This document shows positions 1-5,041 of a stretch of 6,293 nucleotides of DNA, piece after piece; position 1 is the stretch's first letter, and each line of letters opens with the position of its first letter. The stretch spans positions 1 through 6,293 of the forward strand of contig JACDAU010000066.1 in assembly GCA_013695265.1 (NCBI GenBank), read 5' to 3'. Below the pieces are notes generated by a model, which did no database searches, was not told the origin of the DNA, and worked only from the letters and a program-made list of their open reading frames with translations. The position numbers were made by a program, and so were the translations under genes. The stretch comes from Chloroflexia bacterium. GTDB lineage: Bacteria > Chloroflexota > Chloroflexia > Thermobaculales > Thermobaculaceae.

Positions 1-2
1 AC

Positions 3-397
3 CTAACCCGCCTTGGTCCACAGCTCGAAGTTGGAGAAGCCCTCGAAATGGAAGTGGTCGTGCTCCGGGTGGAACACGAACTCGCCAACGTTGCGGCTCA
101 TGTACGCACCGCTCGTGTCGTAGATGCGCTGGTATACCTTCGTCGTCTTGGACACAAAGCTCGACACCCCGCGCAGATCCAGCGCTCCGTCCCCGCCGTT
201 CCACACGACGTTCGAGAAGCGGAGCACGTGATGCGTGGTGCCCCCGATCACCACGCTGTCGAAGCGCAGGTCCGCGGCGGCAACGTCCTGAGGTTCGGGT
301 ATTCCGACTCGGCAGCGCTCGCTGGCAGCGGCTTGCCGATCAGCAGGGATGGAAGCACGAGCGTGGCGACCAGCATCCACAGTAAGAACCGTTGCAC
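3..397 (-). pseudogene. lysyl-oxidase-like secreted copper protein, frameshifted and truncated
   Basis: Two reading frames together make one recognisable protein. From a GTG at 397 (TTG at 400 also possible) the first frame gives a clean signal peptide ending PLPASAA, then ESEYPNLRTLPPR, and runs into a TGA at 248-250. The conserved domain (DLRFDSVVIGG onward) continues one frame over, so one base is missing around 271-280 in a run of CCG/CGG. The second frame carries VWNGGDGALDLRG and the cluster HPEHDHFHF. These four His align with the HxxHxHxH copper site of lysyl oxidases (human LOX H289, H292, H294, H296). A TAG at 3-5 then ends the frame about 14 residues after the cluster, before the region that would hold the LTQ-forming Lys/Tyr and most conserved Cys. 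An intact member would be an exported copper amine oxidase-like protein. The gene follows the sugar dehydrogenase by about 75 bp on the same strand. Either it is a decaying gene or the frameshift is an assembly error; the sequence alone cannot tell. Confidence 0.8.
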
Positions 398-444
398 CAA
401 GTTACTCTTTGTTGCTAGCCGCCAGTCACCTATCTCGCTTCGAA

Positions 445-450
445 ACTATA
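445..450 (-). promoter_or_regulatory. possible -10 element for the lysyl-oxidase-like gene
   Basis: Minus-strand TATAGT matches the TATAAT consensus at five of six positions and lies about 48 nt upstream of the GTG start at 397, inside the gap after the dehydrogenase stop. No good -35 sits 16-18 nt further upstream. The gene could instead be read through from the dehydrogenase. Confidence 0.3.
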
Positions 451-452
451 CT

Positions 453-466
453 TCACTGTTCACTGT
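453..466. repeat. tandem 7-bp direct repeat TCACTGT x2
   Basis: TCACTGT occurs twice head to tail, with a near third copy (CACTGTGG) produced by the flank. It lies between the dehydrogenase stop codon and the candidate -10 of the lysyl-oxidase-like gene, where a regulator half-site pair would be expected. It is too short to rule out chance. Confidence 0.45.
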
Positions 467-471
467 GGACC

Positions 472-3123
472 CTACTTGACCGTGAAATATCGCCACGGGC
501 CATACGTTGCCGCGTGGCTGCCGTCACTGTGGTTTGCCCGCACCTTCCAGGAACCTGCGTAGGGCAGAGAGTAGCCGGAGAGGGTGTATAAGGTGTATCC
601 GTCGAACGCGGTGTTCGTCGCCTTGCCAGCGCCATAGTAGGTCCACGTGCCGTTCACGTATCGGCGGAAGAACAACGCGGTACTACCAGCGTGATACGGC
701 TTGAGATACCCGTACGTCGTAAAGCTGACGTTGCGGCTCACCGTGTCCGGCGTAACGGGCCGGGTAAGTGAGGCCTTGCTGAGAACACTCACCACATTTG
801 ACCGGTCGCTCGCGTAGGTCGTATTGCCGTCGTAGCGCATCTGGAAGTGCGCGTTCCGCGTCAGCCGGCGGGTGGCCGTGTAGCGGTTCCGTGTCGCGTT
901 GTACGTGGCAAGTCCGTCCCGAAGCCACGTCCGCCCACCGTCAAGCGAACGCCATACCGTTACCGTGCGTTGAGCCAGCGTCGTAGTGGACGAGCGCAGA
1001 TGCCCGGTGAGCGTCGTGGGGCCATCATACTGGACCAATGTCGATGAGGCGGACTGCGTGAGCGTGGGCTGGACCTTGTACGTCGCCATGTAGGTTGCCG
1101 CCGAGGCCGGAGTCACGATCGTGTGGGCCGCGCTCCTGCCGTCCGACCAGCGGCTGAATACCATGTACCGGCCTGCAGAGTCGTATTGGGGGGGCGCGCT
1201 CACTCGCAGGCCATACGTCTGCCACGAGGTGACCGTGGCAGGCGCGACGATGGTCCTGCCGTTGATTCCCAGCCTGAGCCCGCGCGGACTCGTCGCGAGG
1301 GTGATGCTTACTTTACGCGGGTTCAGCCGCTGCGTGATCGTCCGACTCAGGCCGCGCGCGTCGGTCGCGGTCAGTTGCAGCCGAAGGTAGCTGTTGCTCG
1401 TGGCGGCGAGGTCTTCCGGTGGAGGCGCCGTGATCGTTGTCCGTGCCCCCACGGTTGGACCAGCGAACGGGTGGGTGTGCGTAGCGTGGACCTTGATGAC
1501 GCGCCACGTCAGCCGGGTGCCCGCGAGCGTGCCGTCCTGCGTGTCGGTCGCCGCGCCCTGCAGGCTGATGCTCTCCCCTACGCGGAATAGCTTTGTTGCG
1601 GCTGGCGCGGTGATCTTCGGCGTTGGAGGGGTGTTGCCTGCATAGATCGTCGTCGTCGCGGAATCAACCGCGCCATGCACATCGCGGACGGTGAGCTTCG
1701 CGGCGAAGTTGCGCGATAGCCGGTAGGTGTACGATATCTTGGCGCTGCGGGAATCGACGACGCCATCGCCGTTGAAGTCCCAGGCATACGTCAGCGCGCC
1801 GCCCTCGGGGTCGCGGCTCGCGCTGGCGTCGAAACCAACTGCGAGCGGGAGCCGTCCGTACGTCGGGCTGGCCTTGAGGGACGCCACTGGCGCCCGGTTG
1901 CTCGTGCCGGCGTAGCGGATACGGCGGATCTGGCCGCCGCCCTCATACGTGGTGTAGTACAGCGCCCGGCCAGAGCCGAGAGGCCCGAACGCCATGTGGA
2001 CCGCACTGCTGCTGCCCAGGCCGCTGACGAAGGTGGTGATCGCTCCGGTTGCGGTGCGGCGAAAGATCTTGCCGCAGACGTAATCGGCGTAGAGGTAGGA
2101 GCCGTTGAAGCCGGGCCAGAGGCCGTTGGGCACGAACGCGCCCCCGGTGATGGATGCGCAGCCGCTATCGTGGCTGTAATTGAGGATTGGCCCTCTCGCG
2201 CCACTCGTCGGGCTGCAGCTCTGCTCGGGGTTGTCATACCCGCCCTCGCGACAGCTCCAGCCGTAGTCCGCGCCCTTCACCCCACTGTCGACTTCCTCCC
2301 ATCGGTTCTGTCCCACGTCGTTGATGAAGAAACGAGTGGTGGTGGCATTCGGATCCATCGCGAATCGGAACGGATTGCGTAGGCCCCAGGCGAACGTCTC
2401 CTTGCACCATGTGGCGCTGGTGTTGCCACTCACATTGCAGCGCGCGCTGTTCGACCCAATGTAGGGGTTGGTGCCTGGTACTGACCCGTCCTTGTTGATA
2501 CGGAGGATCTTGCCGAACAGGGAGTTGCGGTCGCGGGCGGCGTTGTTCGAGCCAGCGCAGCCACCGCCGTACGGGTCGCACCCGCCGTCGCCCAGGCTTA
2601 CGTACAGGGTGCCATCCTTGCCGAAGTGAATGTCCCCGCCATTGTGGTTGCCAGCACTTGCAGGATCCGCTGTCAGGAGGATCCGCTCGCTGCCGGAGAC
2701 GACTTTGTTTCCACTCATCGTGAAGCGCGAGACCCGGTTACGGCAGCCGCTCGTGGTATCTGCGGTATAGAAGAGGAAGACGTGCTTCGTGGTGGTGTAG
2801 GCGGGATCGACCGCGATGCCCAGCAGCCCCCGCTCGCTGTTCGAGCAGATCCTGCCCGAGAGGTCGAGCGCGTTCGTGATGAAACTACCGCCGTTGTACA
2901 CCTTGAGCTGGCCAGGCTGCGTGGTCACAAGCATGTGGCCGTCCGGCATCCACTCCAGCGCCGTCGGCAAAAAGACATCCGCTACCTTCCGGTCCTCGAA
3001 GCCGCCCGGCACGGTCGCTGCGGTAACGGTGTTCTGTGGCGCGGCCTGTGCCGCCGGTCCCTGGGGCAGCGAACTGGCTAGCAAAATCAGCGCGAGCACC
3101 CACACGATACTTCTTCGGTACAT
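472..3123 (-). CDS. secreted PQQ-type sugar dehydrogenase (GSDH propeller) with PKD and Ig-like modules
   Basis: The 883-residue product is predicted to be an exported quinoprotein oxidising aldose sugars outside the membrane. Residues 1-28 are a signal peptide (RR, a hydrophobic run, then PAAQAA). Residues about 40-406 are a glucose/sorbosone dehydrogenase propeller: ERGLLGIAVDP (97-107), NHNGGDIHFGKDGTLY with the presumed catalytic base H160, LGDGG, FAWGLRNPFRF with R249/N250 at the PQQ-contact position, DVGQNRWEEVD (269-279) and GGGQIRRIRY near the end. All ten Cys (93, 127, 182, 189, 229, 240, 291, 303, 322, 350) lie in this domain, so five disulfides are likely. A PKD domain (about 409-496) follows, with YAWDF and a DxNxDGxxD loop (449-457). 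A family-typical region (about 497-683) has an HATHTHPF His cluster and a RWSDG motif. Two Ig-like modules (about 686-783 and 784-883) end the protein. ATG 3123 is preferred over the in-frame ATG at 3183: GGGGGA lies 6 nt upstream, the signal peptide begins there, and the likely promoter leaves the upstream ATG at the transcript edge. Sugar substrate and cofactor are inferred from family. Confidence 0.9.
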   Translation of the reverse strand: MYRRSIVWVLALILLASSLPQGPAAQAAPQNTVTAATVPGGFEDRKVADVFLPTALEWMPDGHMLVTTQPGQLKVYNGGSFITNALDLSGRICSNSERGLLGIAVDPAYTTTKHVFLFYTADTTSGCRNRVSRFTMSGNKVVSGSERILLTADPASAGNHNGGDIHFGKDGTLYVSLGDGGCDPYGGGCAGSNNAARDRNSLFGKILRINKDGSVPGTNPYIGSNSARCNVSGNTSATWCKETFAWGLRNPFRFAMDPNATTTRFFINDVGQNRWEEVDSGVKGADYGWSCREGGYDNPEQSCSPTSGARGPILNYSHDSGCASITGGAFVPNGLWPGFNGSYLYADYVCGKIFRRTATGAITTFVSGLGSSSAVHMAFGPLGSGRALYYTTYEGGGQIRRIRYAGTSNRAPVASLKASPTYGRLPLAVGFDASASRDPEGGALTYAWDFNGDGVVDSRSAKISYTYRLSRNFAAKLTVRDVHGAVDSATTTIYAGNTPPTPKITAPAATKLFRVGESISLQGAATDTQDGTLAGTRLTWRVIKVHATHTHPFAGPTVGARTTITAPPPEDLAATSNSYLRLQLTATDARGLSRTITQRLNPRKVSITLATSPRGLRLGINGRTIVAPATVTSWQTYGLRVSAPPQYDSAGRYMVFSRWSDGRSAAHTIVTPASAATYMATYKVQPTLTQSASSTLVQYDGPTTLTGHLRSSTTTLAQRTVTVWRSLDGGRTWLRDGLATYNATRNRYTATRRLTRNAHFQMRYDGNTTYASDRSNVVSVLSKASLTRPVTPDTVSRNVSFTTYGYLKPYHAGSTALFFRRYVNGTWTYYGAGKATNTAFDGYTLYTLSGYSLPYAGSWKVRANHSDGSHAATYGPWRYFTVK

Positions 3124-3187
3124 TCGTTTCCCCCAACCGCGGCATCTCTCGGACCGACCTCGGGCGCGCACCGCGCCTATCATGCAT

Positions 3188-3216
3188 ATCCTACTCTGTA
3201 ATCCTCGTCAGCGCAA
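3188..3216 (-). promoter_or_regulatory. candidate sigma70-type promoter of the sugar dehydrogenase
   Basis: On the minus strand TTGCGC (3216-3211) and TAGGAT (3193-3188) are separated by exactly 17 nt and match -35/-10 consensus at 3 and 4 of 6 positions. Transcription would begin near 3180, giving a leader of about 57 nt before ATG 3123. The gap after the methyltransferase stop (146 bp) fits a separate transcription unit. The match is modest, so this is inference from spacing and position. Confidence 0.4.
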
Positions 3217-3245
3217 TGGCCTATAGGCAGGGGTTGCGCTAGCGC
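3210..3245. repeat. nested inverted repeats between methyltransferase and dehydrogenase
   Basis: AGCGCAA (3210-3216) pairs perfectly with TTGCGCT (3234-3240). Between them lies the perfect palindrome GCCTATAGGC (3219-3228), and overlapping the right arm is a second palindrome GCGCTAGCGC (3236-3245). The element sits just downstream of the methyltransferase stop, and its left arm coincides with the candidate dehydrogenase -35. No T-run follows on either strand, so it is not a canonical rho-independent terminator. It could be a factor-dependent or bidirectional transcript end, or an operator. Confidence 0.6.
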
Positions 3246-3269
3246 CTTTCCGGGACGCTGGTACAAGCG

Positions 3270-4421
3270 TTACGGATCGGAGCAGACAAACGCCCACGGC
3301 TTGCCGTTCATGCGGGTGAGCGCGACGGTAACCCGCCTCGCGCCCGTGAGCTTCAGGCGGCGGCGCAGCTCCTCGACATCGACTGCGGAGCCCCGCTTTC
3401 GCACGTCCACCGCTCCTACATCAAGGCGGCGGAGAACCTCCCGCAGCCGCTTGAGATTCCAGGGCAGCGACTCCTCGATGCGCAGCAGGCGGGCGAACGG
3501 CGTCGAGACATGGGTATCGAGCGAGAGGAAGGCGATCTCCGGGTCGAGTTTCCACGCGCCGAGTGCGCGTGCTAGCTCCTCCACCAGCCCAGCACGGGTC
3601 ACAGCGGGGTCCGGATCGAGCAGATACGCGCCGGGAGCCAGGCACGCGACCGCCGGCCCAGCGTCGGACACGAGCGTGTGCCCACCCGGCAGGTGCGTCG
3701 CCCGCCGCTGCACCGTGGCAAGCGGCGGAGACCACAGCGCGGCCTCCTTGAGATCGCCCCGGACCGAGACGAACTCCAGCTCCCAGTCCGGGGGCGCGGC
3801 CTCGCGGGGCAGCCCAGGCGCCGCCTTGATGCCCACGGCGGGCGTGCGCTCGGCGAGCGCGAGGCACCAGATGAGGGGCGGCTCGCTCTCCCGCAACGCG
3901 CGCTTGCCGCCGTGCCTGCGCGCGGGGTCAATGAACACAGCCTCGACCCCAGCGAGGTCTGACTCGCGCACGTCCTCGCAGCGGGTGCGCACGGACGCCG
4001 CGCCATACACCGCCGCGTTGAGCGCCGCCATCTGAAGGTGCAGCGGGTCGCGGTCTACCGTGAGCATGTCCCTGCCCGGCGCGAGCGCGATGAGGTCGCC
4101 CCCGATGCCACAGCACAAGTCGGCGACGGTTCCATACGGATCGTACCGCCGGGTACGGTGCGCCGAGATGTGCTCCGCCGACGCCTGCTCCAGGCCCTCA
4201 CGCGTGAGGTACATGTGATCCGCGCGATCGAACTTCGCGCGCGCTCGGGCGCGCAGCTGAGTGAGCTCCAGCGCGGCGGCAACCATCGAGGCGGGATACG
4301 CGCGGCGCAACCGGTTGTTGAGCGCGAGTTCCGTCGCAGTCGAGAGTTCTACGCCCGCGACCGTTCCGAGCAGTTCCTGCCCCTCGGCGGAGAGCAGCCC
4401 CGCCAGTCCCTCGGCGTCCAA
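3270..4421 (-). CDS. class I SAM-dependent methyltransferase with C-terminal THUMP-like domain
   Basis: The 383-residue soluble protein has no signal peptide or membrane segment. An alpha-helical N-terminal part (about 1-95) precedes a Rossmann methyltransferase core. Its SAM motif I is VADLCCGIGGD (99-109), the acidic residue after strand 2 is in TVDRDP (121-126), and the motif IV-like segment is FIDPARR (163-169) in place of the NPPY of base-amino methyltransferases. The C-terminal about 70 residues (SLPWNLKRLREVL to the end) match the THUMP-like domain, with KRGSAVDVEELRRRL and LTRMNGKPWAFV near the terminus. THUMP-type domains often bind RNA, so an RNA substrate is plausible, but I know of no established substrate for this family. 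The start is TTG: AGGAG lies 9 nt upstream, and the in-frame codons between it and the upstream TAA (4446-4448) offer no ATG or GTG. It follows csaA on the same strand after 150 bp. Confidence 0.85.
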   Translation of the reverse strand: MDAEGLAGLLSAEGQELLGTVAGVELSTATELALNNRLRRAYPASMVAAALELTQLRARARAKFDRADHMYLTREGLEQASAEHISAHRTRRYDPYGTVADLCCGIGGDLIALAPGRDMLTVDRDPLHLQMAALNAAVYGAASVRTRCEDVRESDLAGVEAVFIDPARRHGGKRALRESEPPLIWCLALAERTPAVGIKAAPGLPREAAPPDWELEFVSVRGDLKEAALWSPPLATVQRRATHLPGGHTLVSDAGPAVACLAPGAYLLDPDPAVTRAGLVEELARALGAWKLDPEIAFLSLDTHVSTPFARLLRIEESLPWNLKRLREVLRRLDVGAVDVRKRGSAVDVEELRRRLKLTGARRVTVALTRMNGKPWAFVCSDP

Positions 4422-4430
4422 CGATGCAGT

Positions 4431-4435
4431 CTCCT
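4431..4435 (-). promoter_or_regulatory. ribosome binding site supporting the TTG start of the methyltransferase
   Basis: Minus-strand AGGAG lies 9 nt before TTG 4421. No other start codon is available in this frame between it and the upstream stop, so this site decides the rare TTG initiation. Confidence 0.65.
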
Positions 4436-4438
4436 GGT

Positions 4439-4455
4439 TTAGGGGTTAGGGATTA
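4439..4455. repeat. telomere-like heptamer repeat TTAGGGG-TTAGGGA-TTA
   Basis: Two and a half copies of a 7-bp unit (TTAGGGG, TTAGGGA, TTA) lie just upstream of the methyltransferase start on the opposite strand, and the 8-bp palindrome CTGATCAG (4456-4463) follows directly. The array is short, and its C-rich complement would lie just upstream of the methyltransferase ribosome binding site. No function can be assigned. Confidence 0.5.
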
Positions 4456-4467
4456 CTGATCAGCCTG

Positions 4468-4503
4468 TCAGCTATCGGCCGTAAGCCCCAAGCTGATAGC
4501 TGA
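4468..4503. repeat. 12-bp inverted repeat (hairpin) between csaA and methyltransferase
   Basis: TCAGCTATCGGC (4468-4479) pairs with GCTGATAGCTGA (4492-4503) with a single G-T mismatch; the outer nine pairs are perfect and the loop is 12 nt. In the csaA transcript it would form a stem-loop about 70 nt after the stop codon. No U-tract follows on the minus strand, so it is more likely an RNA-stabilising or repeat-derived palindrome than an intrinsic terminator. Confidence 0.6.
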
Positions 4504-4571
4504 AGTGCTGCTTAGCTCGTGCCGGTGCTCGACGGAGAGGGAAAGCGGCGCCCGACGTCCCAGAAGCGGTA

Positions 4572-4916
4572 TCAGTACACCCGCCCGCCCAGGGCAACCT
4601 CGCGCTCCGGCGCAAGCAGGACGACGTTGCCCGCGTCGTCGGGCACGCCGAGCACGAGCACCTCGCTGCGGAAGGGGCCGATCTGCCGAGGGGGGAAGTT
4701 CACGACCGCCAGCACAAGCCGCCCAACGAGATCGTGGGGCTGGTAATTTGCGACGAGCTGCGCGCTGGAGCGCCGTTCCCCCAGGTCTCCGAAGTCCACC
4801 CGCAGCTTGTACGCCGGCCTTCGAGCCTCGGGGAACTCTCGCGCTTCCACGATGCGTCCGACGCGGATATCGACCGCGAGGAAGTCCTCAAACGTGATCT
4901 GCGCCGACTCCGCCAT
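4572..4916 (-). CDS. csaA: CsaA-type tRNA-binding-domain chaperone
   Basis: The 114-residue product is a near full-length match to CsaA (usually about 110 residues), a single EMAP/Trbp111-like OB-fold that dimerises. It is reported to act as an export-linked chaperone in Bacillus, and the fold is known for tRNA binding. Hallmarks in order are FEDFLAVDIRVGRIVEA (9-25), FPEARRPAYKLRVDFG (28-43), SSAQLVANY (50-58), LVLAVVNFPPRQIGPF (67-82), SEVLVLG (84-90) and the C-terminal LAPEREVALGGRVY. No extra domain is present, so this is not a fragment of MetRS or PheT. ATG 4916 is chosen because a strong GGAGG site lies 5 nt upstream and family homology begins here; the frame extends further upstream without homology. 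It is divergent from mrp and precedes the THUMP-like methyltransferase, a second possibly RNA-binding protein. Confidence 0.93.
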   Translation of the reverse strand: MAESAQITFEDFLAVDIRVGRIVEAREFPEARRPAYKLRVDFGDLGERRSSAQLVANYQPHDLVGRLVLAVVNFPPRQIGPFRSEVLVLGVPDDAGNVVLLAPEREVALGGRVY

Positions 4917-4919
4917 CCG

Positions 4920-4928
4920 CTCCTCCCT
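4920..4928 (-). promoter_or_regulatory. strong ribosome binding site of csaA
   Basis: Minus-strand AGGGAGGAG contains GGAGG 5 nt before ATG 4916. This fixes the csaA start and excludes the longer in-frame extension toward 5072, which would overlap the start of mrp. Confidence 0.75.
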
Positions 4929-4965
4929 TGCGTCCCGCCGCTGGCCGGAACCCCGCTGCTCCTCG

Positions 4966-5004
4966 TGGACTGGGGAGCGTCGGGTAAACTGTAGTGTACA
5001 CAGT
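4966..5004 (+). promoter_or_regulatory. candidate mrp promoter with overlapping dyad
   Basis: TGGACT (4966-4971) and TGTAGT (4990-4995) are 18 nt apart and each matches the sigma70 consensus at four of six positions, which would place the mrp start of transcription near 5002. The -10 is covered by the inverted repeat TGTA-GTG-TACA (4990-5000) and the overlapping palindrome GTGTACAC (4994-5001); ACTGT (4988-4992) and ACAGT (5000-5004) form a wider pair. A repressor could block polymerase here. The same stretch may also serve csaA, but I see no good minus-strand pair. Confidence 0.35.
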
Positions 5005-5013
5005 AAGTGGCGA

Positions 5014-5034
5014 GCCCGGTTTGCCGGGCGGGAG
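5014..5034 (+). promoter_or_regulatory. hairpin abutting the mrp ribosome binding site
   Basis: GCCCGG (5014-5019) and CCGGGC (5024-5029) form a perfect 6-bp stem with a TTTG loop, and the Shine-Dalgarno GGGAG (5030-5034) begins on the very next base, 7 nt before ATG 5042. In a short leader it would sit immediately 5' of the ribosome site and could modulate initiation or stabilise the mRNA. Confidence 0.45.
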
Positions 5035-5041
5035 ATGCAAT

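Noticed and set aside
3..380. GTG at 380 as the true start of the lysyl-oxidase-like gene
   Set aside because: Its first about 35 residues are the out-of-frame reading of a clear signal peptide and the YPNLRTLPPR segment.
2662..2687. Direct repeat AGGATCCGCT (2662-2671 and 2678-2687) inside the dehydrogenase
   Set aside because: The copies are 16 nt apart and so read in different frames within a conserved coding region; best explained as coincidence.
3124..3183. In-frame ATG at 3183 giving a 903-residue dehydrogenase
   Set aside because: It adds an Arg/Gly-rich stretch before an obvious signal peptide, and the likely transcription start (near 3180) leaves it no leader. ATG 3123 has its own G-rich ribosome site.
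4468..4503. Rho-independent terminator for csaA
   Set aside because: The stem is good but the loop is 12 nt and no U-run follows on either strand.
4994..5041. GTG at 4994 as start of mrp
   Set aside because: The 16 extra residues are unlike the family and would be encoded by the promoter dyad and leader hairpin. ATG 5042 has GGGAG at good spacing.
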